Shown: positions 1-5,451 of the stretch, in pieces | Layout of the letters: each line of letters opens with the position of its first letter | How positions within the stretch are numbered: position 1 is the first letter of the stretch | The notes under the pieces: model-generated | The model's database searches: none | What the model was told of the DNA's origin: nothing | The model's input: the letters and a program-made list of their open reading frames with translations, nothing else | Program-made: the position numbers and the translations under genes | Assembly: GCA_965371945.1 (NCBI GenBank) | Contig: CBDVAK010000241.1 | Coordinates: forward strand, 1 to 5,518 | Source: CBDVAK01 sp965371945 | GTDB taxonomy: Bacteria; Pseudomonadota; Gammaproteobacteria; Competibacterales; JAHEDQ01 | Direction: 5' to 3' | Length of the DNA: 5,518 nt

Positions 1-344
1 AACCCAATCCCTGGGGTCTGTACCAGGTGCACGGCAATGTGTGGGAGTGGTGCGAGGATTGGTACGGCGAGTATTCGGGTGACTACGTGGTGGACCCGGT
101 AGGTCCGGAGCGGGGCTCGTTCCGCGTGTGGCGCGGTGGCGGTTGGAGCTTCAACGGTTGGAGGCTGCGCGCCGCCTACCGCTTCCGTGTTCAGCGCGGC
201 TTGCGCTTCAGCTTTCTGGGCTTCCGTTTCGCCGCAGGTCCCCGACCGGGCGGAGCGGGGGATTCCGGAGGGGACGAGGACACGGAGGCGGGCGGTCGCG
301 GGAGCGGCCGCCGCCGTGGCAGCGACCCCTCCGGGCGCGATTGA
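1..344 (+). CDS. FGE-sulfatase / C-type-lectin-fold protein, C-terminal part (5' end outside window)
   Basis: Open from the left edge in frame 3 to a TGA at 342-344. The visible start reads PNPWGLYQVHGNVWEWCEDW, the hallmark of the FGE-sulfatase (SUMF1/EgtB/PvdO) family, followed by the family's closing RGGGW (132-146) and LGFR (216-227) motifs. Active FGE has two catalytic cysteines between those last motifs. Here there are none, and the only cysteine is in WEWCEDW, so the domain is probably a non-catalytic binding fold. FGE-like C-type-lectin folds are known as targets of diversity-generating retroelements, and the pattern at 147-215 fits this. After LGFR comes a ~38-residue Gly/Arg/Asp/Ser-rich low-complexity tail, unusual for an enzyme. 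The N-terminal part, which could carry an effector or signalling domain, is not visible. The gene is convergent with the toxin-antitoxin pair and on the same strand as the TIR/ATPase pair. Family assignment is firm; the binding role is inferred. Confidence 0.88.
   Translation, partial: PNPWGLYQVHGNVWEWCEDWYGEYSGDYVVDPVGPERGSFRVWRGGGWSFNGWRLRAAYRFRVQRGLRFSFLGFRFAAGPRPGGAGDSGGDEDTEAGGRGSGRRRGSDPSGRD
132..227 (+). other. Candidate DGR variable region (VR) in the FGE-like domain
   Basis: This is the stretch from RGGGW to LGFR, where FGE-type DGR targets carry their variable residues. DGRs mutate template adenines, so AAY (Asn) template codons become NNY. Codons fitting an AAY origin are AGC 147, TTC 150, AAC 153, TTC 183, GTT 189, TTC 207, AGC 210 and TTT 213, with GGT 156 also possible. 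They sit where related proteins often have Asn, and the scaffold between them (RGG.W, R.AYR.R, LGFR) is intact. Adenines are scarce from 147 to 227. AGG 162, CAG 192 and TTG 201 do not fit an AAY template. No template repeat or reverse transcriptase is in the window, so this may be a remote target or an ordinary FGE paralogue. Confidence 0.5.
239..327 (+). repeat. GC-rich inverted repeats after the candidate VR
   Basis: Two small inverted repeats lie in the GC-rich DNA encoding the protein tail. CCCCG at 240-244 pairs with CGGGG at 256-260 (11-base loop), and GGTCGC at 294-299 pairs perfectly with GCGACC at 322-327. DGR targets often carry a GC-rich initiation-of-mutagenic-homing site and a hairpin just after the VR, so the position is suggestive. 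Short GC-only repeats are expected by chance in such DNA. Confidence 0.25.
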
Positions 345-362
345 GTTCAGAGCAGATGCGTT

Positions 363-386
363 AAATCGTGGTCTGTCCTCTATTTC
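363..386 (+). repeat. Left copy of 24-bp inverted repeat flanking the toxin-antitoxin cassette
   Basis: The reverse complement of this site recurs at 1141-1164 with 22 of 24 bases matching (mismatches 379/1148 and 385/1142), including a perfect 16-bp block (363-378 with 1149-1164). It lies 18 bases after the FGE-like gene's stop and 26 bases beyond the toxin's stop. The core GTGGTCTGTCC resembles short dispersed repeats of proteobacterial genomes (from memory). It could be a REP/MITE-type element or the end of a mobile cassette. A bulged 7-bp hairpin (391-413) lies between it and the toxin stop, but without a T-run on either strand it is not a convincing terminator. Confidence 0.65.
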
Positions 387-412
387 CTCGACAGCAGGTT
401 GGCGTGCCTGTG

Positions 413-796
413 TCAAAGCACCTTAACCATATCCCCGTATCGGGCCAAGCGCTGGTCGACCGTCACGAACGTTAGCGGTTCGCACTGGCTCTGGGAAACG
501 AGCAACCGGTCGAAAGGGTCTTTGTGATCGTCGAACATCGGCAAGTGGGCCAAGTGTAAAAGGTGCGGGTTCTTGATATCGAGCCACTCGAAGCCATGTT
601 CGTCAATGTTGCCAGCCAACTTCGCGATGTCGAGTCGTAGTTTCCCTATCGATAGCTTGATTGCGATTTCCCACAGTGAGGCTCTGCTGACGAACACTTG
701 GTCTGCTTCGTCAACCAAGGATCTCAATGTGGCCGGCAACCGTGCGTTGTCCGCCTCCCACCACAGCACCAAGTGTGTGTCCAGAAGCAGTCTCAT
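413..796 (-). CDS. vapC: VapC-type PIN-domain toxin
   Basis: This 127-aa protein has the length and motifs of VapC-type PIN toxins, Mg2+-dependent RNases that cleave tRNA or other RNA to stop growth. Expected acidic residues are present: D6 in LLLDTH, E43 in SLWEIAIK, D93 and D96 in HKDPFDRLL, and D114 in VTVDQRL. LLDTH..LWW at the N-terminus and SLWEIAIKLSIGKL in the middle are typical of the PIN subfamily that partners Phd-like antitoxins. The ATG at 796 is chosen because it overlaps the antitoxin stop as ATGA (796-793), the usual coupling in such operons. An in-frame GTG at 823 would add nine residues but lies inside the antitoxin gene and before the conserved fold. The domain looks complete and all key acidic residues are kept, so the toxin is probably functional. 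The RNA target cannot be read from the sequence. Confidence 0.92.
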   Translation of the reverse strand: MRLLLDTHLVLWWEADNARLPATLRSLVDEADQVFVSRASLWEIAIKLSIGKLRLDIAKLAGNIDEHGFEWLDIKNPHLLHLAHLPMFDDHKDPFDRLLVSQSQCEPLTFVTVDQRLARYGDMVKVL

Positions 797-1041
797 TGGG
801 AAATTGTATCTTCTTCGATGCACTCGAACAGTCCGTCCAGCGGCGTATCGAAGTCATCGGCGATCCAGATTTCGCCTTTCATCCCTCCTGGTGGAGTGAT
901 CTTTCGTTTCGGCGGCGAATAGGGAACCATTCGCGCGACGGGTGTCCCTGCTTTAGCAATGACGATTTCCTCACCTGACTGCACACGTTCCAACAGCTTG
1001 GACAAGTGCGTTTTCGCCTCATGGACATTGATCGTGTGCAT
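793..1041 (-). CDS. Phd/YefM-family antitoxin
   Basis: This 82-aa protein is the first gene of the toxin-antitoxin operon. Residues 1-50 or so match the Phd/YefM DNA-binding fold: MHTINVHEAKTHLSKLLERV followed by GEEIVIAKAGTPVARMVP. Phd antitoxins dimerise through this N-terminal half to bind operator DNA, and their C-terminal tail wraps around and neutralises the toxin. Here the tail, from about residue 51, is Gly/Pro-containing then acidic (IADDFDTPLDGLFECIEED), as expected for a toxin-binding segment. The ATG at 1041 has a good Shine-Dalgarno on the minus strand, GAGG at 1053-1050, eight bases upstream. The stop overlaps the toxin start by four bases. A near-palindrome 26-45 bases upstream of the start is a plausible site for autoregulation by this protein and its toxin complex. 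Confidence 0.92.
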   Translation of the reverse strand: MHTINVHEAKTHLSKLLERVQSGEEIVIAKAGTPVARMVPYSPPKRKITPPGGMKGEIWIADDFDTPLDGLFECIEEDTISQ

Positions 1042-1049
1042 GGTTCAAA

Positions 1050-1053
1050 CCTC
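1050..1053 (-). promoter_or_regulatory. Ribosome binding site of the antitoxin gene
   Basis: Read on the minus strand this is GAGG, eight bases before the ATG at 1041. It supports that start. The toxin start at 796 lacks a comparable site, consistent with its translation being coupled to the antitoxin. Confidence 0.65.
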
Positions 1054-1066
1054 GGCTCTAGCACAT

Positions 1067-1086
1067 GACTTAGCTATAGCTTAGTC
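1067..1086 (-). promoter_or_regulatory. Near-perfect palindrome, candidate operator of the toxin-antitoxin operon
   Basis: The 20 bases form an inverted repeat centred between 1076 and 1077, with a perfect 10-bp core (AGCTATAGCT, 1072-1081) and one mismatched pair (1071/1082). It lies 26-45 bases upstream of the antitoxin ATG, where Phd/YefM-type antitoxins bind to repress their own promoter. The A+T-rich core contains TATAGC and TAAGCT on the minus strand, either of which could be part of a weak -10 box. TTGTGC at 1106-1101 (minus strand) is 17 bases upstream of TAAGCT and could be a -35 box. Promoter boxes are weak guesses; the palindrome itself is clear. Confidence 0.55.
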
Positions 1087-1140
1087 TGAAGAATGGAGTG
1101 GCACAACCGCAGAAGCGAAGCTCTGGATACCGATGAGAGA

Positions 1141-1190
1141 GGAATAGGGGACAGACCACGATTTTCGTGCTACTCCAATGTGTCTGTCCC
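1141..1190 (-). repeat. Right copy of the inverted repeat, within a foldable REP/MITE-like element
   Basis: Bases 1141-1164 are the reverse-complement partner of 363-386 (22/24). This copy also folds on itself: GGGACAGAC (1148-1156) pairs perfectly with GTCTGTCCC (1182-1190), and a second hairpin, CACGA (1157-1161) with TCGTG (1165-1169) around a three-base loop, is nested inside. The left copy has no such neighbouring arm. The nested design and repeated core suggest a REP-like or miniature mobile element rather than a terminator, since no T-run follows on either strand. Confidence 0.55.
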
Positions 1191-1384
1191 GGGTTCCTGG
1201 TGTGGTGGTTTTGCCATTGCCGAATGGTGCGCACGGCACACCCTACATTGGATCGACGGTGTTGCAGGATCAGGCTGGGGTGCTGTGGCCCCAGTTTCAT
1301 TAACGCGACAACTTTCTCGTTGTTGGGCTAATCTTGATGCGTTGCGAACATCATTCACCAGATCGGCTGCCAACGGAGAAGCAG
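1191..1384 (+). other. Gene-free stretch upstream of the TIR gene
   Basis: Together with 1042-1190 this makes a gap of about 340 bases without a convincing gene. This part holds a 6-bp hairpin (CTGGGG 1275-1280 with CCCCAG 1289-1294), a smaller one (ACAAC 1308-1312 with GTTGT 1319-1323), and the TIR gene's ribosome binding site. A very weak promoter (GCGACA 1305-1310, 18-base spacer, TAATCT 1329-1334) is possible but not supported. The open frame crossing it from 1093 runs into the TIR gene out of frame and resembles no protein I know. Confidence 0.45.
1375..1380 (+). promoter_or_regulatory. Ribosome binding site of the TIR gene, decides its start
   Basis: GGAGAA lies four bases before the ATG at 1385. 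Earlier in-frame starts (TTG 1334, ATG 1337) have no purine-rich site at the right distance, so 1385 is preferred. The TIR domain's first strand begins only eight residues later, as is common in bacterial TIR proteins. Confidence 0.7.
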
Positions 1385-2878
1385 ATGGGACAAGCCGCGC
1401 CATTCGAGCACGATATTTTTATCAGTTACGCCCACATAGACGACAAGCCATTGCTGGAAGGCGACACCGGTTGGGTGACCAGTTTCCACCAGACCCTCGA
1501 CACCATGGTGCAGCAGGTTTCGGGAGAGGAGCTGAAGATCTGGCGCGATCCCAAGCTGCAGGGCAATGACTATTTCAACGACACGCTGGTGGAGGCGTTG
1601 CCCAAGACGGCGGTGCTCATCAGCATCGTTTCGCCGCGTTATCTGAAGTCGGACTGGTGTCTCAAGGAACTCGAGGAGTTCCGCAGCCGCGCGGATGATG
1701 CGATACGCATTGAGGATAAGAGCCGCATCTTCAAGGTGGTGAAGACTGCGATACCGCGCGATGCGCAACCCGCGCCGCTGGATGAGTTGCTGGGCTATGA
1801 ATTCTTCAAGGTCGATCCGGAGACCGGCAGACCGGTGGAGTTTCGGGTCGAGTTCGGCGATGAGGCCAAGCTGAGTTATTTCGAAAGGCTTGGCGATATC
1901 GCCTACGAGATCACGGATTTACTCAACAAGATCCGTGGTGCCGAAGGCGCCTCCGGCGGCGTGGCGCAAGGTGATCCGGTATATCTCGCGGAGACCACTT
2001 CTGATCTGAGTGCAGAACGAGACCGGGTCAGGGCGGAGCTGCGTCAACTGGGTCACGAGGTGTTGCCGGACAGGCCGCTGCCGATCGACGCGGACAAGCT
2101 CAAGGCCGCTTTGGAGGCCGATCTGGCGCGTTGTAGTCTGTCGGTTCACCTGATGGGCGAGAAAGCCGGCTTCGTTCCGGAAGGCGAGCAGCGTTCGGTG
2201 GTGCGGATTCAAAACGAGTTTGCCGCCGCCCAGAGCAAGGCGCGGGGTTTGCCCCGACTGATCTGGATACCCCCGGGTCTGGTGCCGACGGATGCCCGGC
2301 AGGAGAAGTTTATCGAGATGATAGAAACGGACGCGTCAGCCCAGGCGGGTGCTGATGTGTTGCGGACCAGCCTCGAGGACCTGAAATCCATCGTTCGCGA
2401 TCGGTTGCAGCAGCCGGTGGTCGCCCCGGCAACGGATCCCGGTGACCAGGAGCCTGGTTGCGTGCAGGTCTATTTGGTGTGTGACCAGTGCGATTTCGAG
2501 CATTCACAGGCACTTGCGGACTATCTGTACGACGGTGGTTTCGAGGTGGTGTTTCCGGTGTTCGAAGGTGACGAAACCGAAGTCCGCGAAGATCACGTCG
2601 ATAAGCTCGCGACCAGTGATGTGGTGATCATCTATCGTGGTGAAGCCAGTGAGTTGTGGCTCAGTTCCAAGCAAAGGGACCTCCGCAAGCTGCCCAGTTA
2701 TGACGGTTACAAACCGAAACTGGCGACGGCGATTTATCTCGGTGCTCCGGAAACCCCGCAGAAGAAGATGTTTCGAACCCGCGAAGCGCTGGTTATCAAG
2801 GCCTTCGGTGAGTTCGAAGCGGAGCATGTGGAGCCTTTGCTGGCGGCTGTGAAAGAGGCTACTGGGGGCAAGCAGTGA
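1385..2878 (+). CDS. TIR-domain protein with two further TIR-like/Rossmann modules
   Basis: A 497-aa protein with three modules. Residues 8-180 are a TIR domain: HDIFISYAHIDD (9-20), a BB-loop-like WRDPKLQG (53-60), and SPRYLKSDWCLKEL (83-96) with the conserved glutamate E95 of TIR NADases. Residues 198-345 begin VYLAETTSDLSAERDRVRAE and resemble the DUF4062/TIR-like group (moderate confidence). Residues 359-485 form a third Rossmann-like module (VQVYLVCDQCDFEHSQALADYL, then FEVVFPVF and DVVIIYRGEASELW); at the position matching E95 it has K429, so it is probably catalytically dead. No signal peptide or membrane segment is seen, so it is likely cytoplasmic. Bacterial TIR domains commonly consume NAD+ or make signalling nucleotides in anti-phage systems. 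The stop (2876-2878) shares one base with the next gene's ATG, tying this protein to the nSTAND1 ATPase as probable effector and sensor. The activity is inferred, not shown. Confidence 0.88.
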   Translation: MGQAAPFEHDIFISYAHIDDKPLLEGDTGWVTSFHQTLDTMVQQVSGEELKIWRDPKLQGNDYFNDTLVEALPKTAVLISIVSPRYLKSDWCLKELEEFRSRADDAIRIEDKSRIFKVVKTAIPRDAQPAPLDELLGYEFFKVDPETGRPVEFRVEFGDEAKLSYFERLGDIAYEITDLLNKIRGAEGASGGVAQGDPVYLAETTSDLSAERDRVRAELRQLGHEVLPDRPLPIDADKLKAALEADLARCSLSVHLMGEKAGFVPEGEQRSVVRIQNEFAAAQSKARGLPRLIWIPPGLVPTDARQEKFIEMIETDASAQAGADVLRTSLEDLKSIVRDRLQQPVVAPATDPGDQEPGCVQVYLVCDQCDFEHSQALADYLYDGGFEVVFPVFEGDETEVREDHVDKLATSDVVIIYRGEASELWLSSKQRDLRKLPSYDGYKPKLATAIYLGAPETPQKKMFRTREALVIKAFGEFEAEHVEPLLAAVKEATGGKQ

Positions 2879-5451
2879 TGGTCGGCAGCAATCCGTTTCC
2901 GGGTCTGCGGCCTTTCGAGGCGGACGAGAGCCATCTGTTCTTCGGGCGCGAGGCTGCTACCGATGAATTGTTGCGCAAGTTGCGCAACAATCGCTTTATC
3001 GCTGTGGTGGGAACCTCCGGGAGCGGCAAGTCGTCGCTGGTTCGTGCCGGCGTGCTGCCGGATCTGCACGGCGGTTTCATGGCGGCGGCGGGTTCCAGCT
3101 GGCGGGTGGCGATTCTACGCCCGGGTGATGCACCGATCCAGGCTCTGGCAGAATCCCTCAGTGCTCCCGGGGTGCTGGGACGCGAGGGCCAGCGGGCCGA
3201 TATGCAGCGCGCCATCACCGAAACTGTACTGCGACGTGGCGCGTTCGGCCTGGTGGATGTGGTCCGCCAGGCAAGGCTGGGGGAAGGTGAAAACCTGCTG
3301 GTGCTGGTCGACCAGTTCGAGGAGTTGTTCCGGATTCACCCGTCGCGAGCGGACCGCAGCGCCAGCGATGAGAGTGCCGCGTTCGTCAAACTGCTGCTGG
3401 AGGCGGCCAAACAGAGTGAATTGCCCATCTATGTGATGTTGACCATGCGCTCGGAGTATCTGGGTGATTGCACCCGGTTTCGGGATCTGCCGGAGGCCAT
3501 CAATGCCGGTCAGTATCTGATACCACGGATGACCCGCGATCAGGCGCGCACCGCGATCACGGGACCCATCGCGGTGGCCGGCGCAAGCATTTCACCGCCG
3601 CTGGTACAGCGCCTGCTGAACGATGTCGGCGACAATCCTGATCAACTGCCCATCATGCAGCACGCCATGATGCGTACCTGGAGTTTCTGGGAAGCTGATC
3701 ATAAGGACGGGGAGGAGATCGGCCTGGCCCACTACCAGGCGACTGGCGGCATGGATGAAGCCCTGTCACGGCACGCTGATGAGGCCTACCAGGAACTTCC
3801 CGATGATGCCACGCGCGCTGTCGCGGCGCGCGTGTTCAAGCGCCTTACCGGCCGTGGAGCGGGCGATCGCGAGATGCGCTTTCCTGCCACCGTAGCGGAG
3901 CTTTGCGCTTTGGCCGGTGCGTCGCGGGACAAAGTACTGGCAGTTATCGATGCGTTCCGCCGCGAGGATCGCTCGCTGCTGATGCCACCGGCCGGCACGC
4001 CGCTCAGCGACGAAACAGTCATCGACATCTCACACGAGAGTCTTATTCGAATATGGAAGCGGCTGCGGCAATGGGTGGAAGAGGAGGGACTCTCCGCCCG
4101 TATCTATACACGGCTGGCGGAAACCGCTGATCTGCACAAACGTAACGAAGCGGGTCTGTGGCGCAACCCGGACCTGCAGATCGCACTCAACTGGCGTGCG
4201 CGCAACCGGCCCAACGAGGCCTGGAGCCACCGCTACCACGCCGGGTTCGGAGAGGTCATGGCCTTTCTGGACGCCAGCAAATCCGCTGCTTTCAGACGCA
4301 AGGTCATGATCCTGGTGCCCGCGGTGCTGATTCCTCTGCTGGGGGGAGCCTATGTGGTGACCAAAGCGGTCTATGAAAAGAAGGCGGTGCAAAAGGAACT
4401 GGCAGTCGTCAGCGAGCAGAAGGTGGAGTACCAGATCGCGCTGGAAAACGTGACGCAGGAGGATGAAAGCGAGCAGAAGATCGCTGAGCAGGTGGTGGCA
4501 CAGGCCGACAAGCTCCTGGAGTTGGACAGGACCAAGCAAGATTTCGAAGCGCGCGAGCTGGAAATTCAGGATGAGATCGACCGGCAGCTTGCAGCGCTAC
4601 AGGATGTGGAGTCTCGTGGCGGTGATGAGGTTGAAAAGGAGGGGATCCTGGGCACCTTGACGGTTCTGTCGCAGAGTTTGAAAGATTTCCAGGCGCAGGG
4701 GCGGCGGAAGAAGGAGAGAATTGCCAGTGAGTTCGCCGCAGGCGCCGAACAGCTCACTGAGTTGACCAGCAATGAGCAGTCGGTGGCGGATGCACAAACA
4801 ACCCGCAGAGACTCTGGTACACCGGGTGTCGGGGAACCGCCTGGAGCCGACGAGACCGAGATGGCGTCACTGGAAGCCTTGCCGGTGACATATCGGGAGG
4901 ATGCCGGTACTGGCGGGTCAGCCGATGCCGTGCCCGCACAAGATGACGACATGGCCGAATCGCAGGAGCCGGTCGCCTGTGTGGAGGCCAGGGACTCTGA
5001 GGGCACGAGTCCGGTCGCGGAGCTGCTGCAAAAATGGCAGGCCTGTCTGGCCGCGGCCGCAGAGGGGCAAGGTAGATCGGTGGCCGAACAGGAGATAGCA
5101 GCTCTGGAGGAGAGCCTGAGTCGCTATGCTTCCATTGCGTCGCCGGAGAAGTTCCTGACCTGTAAAAGCGTCAAGAAGCTTGAGTGCGTGGGGGCTAGCG
5201 GGGAGTTTTCCCGTGGCAAAGTGTATGTGTTCGCACGCGTCAACGCGCCAGAAAGTGCCAGTTTGCCACTGGTATGGCTGCGCCAGGACGGTAGCGAGAT
5301 TCGCAGCACAATGTTGAAAGTCAAGCAGAACACCGGCAAAGGGTTTCGTACCTTTGCCTACAAGACCGTTGTCGAACCCGGTAGCTACGCGGTCAAACTG
5401 TACAACGAACGCAATATGCTGATCGGCATCCGCCAATTTGCGGTCCGGTAG
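2878..5451 (+). CDS. Membrane-anchored nSTAND1 ATPase with coiled coil and C-terminal DUF2914-like domain
   Basis: An 857-aa protein. The start NPFPGLRPFEADESHLFFGR (5-24) is diagnostic of the nSTAND1 family of STAND NTPases. Walker A is GTSGSGKS (45-52), Walker B is LLVLVDQFEELF (140-151), TMRSEYLGDC (189-198) is the arginine-bearing strand, and the winged-helix motif is DISHESLIRIWKRLRQW (383-399). Instead of the WD40 or TPR repeats common in the family, a single transmembrane helix follows (about 475-497), then a charged coiled coil (500-632), an acidic Pro/Gly linker (640-700) and a beta-rich end (760-857) resembling DUF2914. Four cysteines (701, 723, 762, 770) lie in the last 157 residues, against two in the first 474, which would suit a disulfide-bonded periplasmic domain. 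Positive charge on both sides of the helix leaves topology open. ATG 2878 is chosen (TGATG junction with the TIR gene); GTG 2875 would add one residue. Probable role: ATP-dependent sensor or switch controlling the TIR protein. Confidence 0.9.
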   Translation: MVGSNPFPGLRPFEADESHLFFGREAATDELLRKLRNNRFIAVVGTSGSGKSSLVRAGVLPDLHGGFMAAAGSSWRVAILRPGDAPIQALAESLSAPGVLGREGQRADMQRAITETVLRRGAFGLVDVVRQARLGEGENLLVLVDQFEELFRIHPSRADRSASDESAAFVKLLLEAAKQSELPIYVMLTMRSEYLGDCTRFRDLPEAINAGQYLIPRMTRDQARTAITGPIAVAGASISPPLVQRLLNDVGDNPDQLPIMQHAMMRTWSFWEADHKDGEEIGLAHYQATGGMDEALSRHADEAYQELPDDATRAVAARVFKRLTGRGAGDREMRFPATVAELCALAGASRDKVLAVIDAFRREDRSLLMPPAGTPLSDETVIDISHESLIRIWKRLRQWVEEEGLSARIYTRLAETADLHKRNEAGLWRNPDLQIALNWRARNRPNEAWSHRYHAGFGEVMAFLDASKSAAFRRKVMILVPAVLIPLLGGAYVVTKAVYEKKAVQKELAVVSEQKVEYQIALENVTQEDESEQKIAEQVVAQADKLLELDRTKQDFEARELEIQDEIDRQLAALQDVESRGGDEVEKEGILGTLTVLSQSLKDFQAQGRRKKERIASEFAAGAEQLTELTSNEQSVADAQTTRRDSGTPGVGEPPGADETEMASLEALPVTYREDAGTGGSADAVPAQDDDMAESQEPVACVEARDSEGTSPVAELLQKWQACLAAAAEGQGRSVAEQEIAALEESLSRYASIASPEKFLTCKSVKKLECVGASGEFSRGKVYVFARVNAPESASLPLVWLRQDGSEIRSTMLKVKQNTGKGFRTFAYKTVVEPGSYAVKLYNERNMLIGIRQFAVR

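Noticed and set aside
797..823. GTG at 823 as an earlier start for the PIN toxin
   Set aside because: The ATG at 796 forms the typical ATGA overlap with the antitoxin and begins directly at the conserved first strand of the PIN fold.
1275..1294. Possible rho-independent terminator
   Set aside because: The stem is only six pairs and the following bases (TTTCATTAA) do not form a run of T; no gene on the plus strand ends just upstream.
1334..1384. TTG 1334 or ATG 1337 as start of the TIR protein
   Set aside because: Neither has a ribosome binding site, while ATG 1385 has GGAGAA four bases upstream. The extra residues do not resemble the family.
1093..1569. 158-codon plus-strand open frame across the intergenic region
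   Set aside because: It runs out of frame into the TIR gene, has no recognisable domain, and its first part translates the repeat element. It is a by-product of the TIR gene's composition.
4030..4539. 169-codon minus-strand open frame
   Set aside because: It lies wholly antisense to the nSTAND1 gene, whose frame there encodes the winged-helix, membrane and coiled-coil segments; no motif seen.
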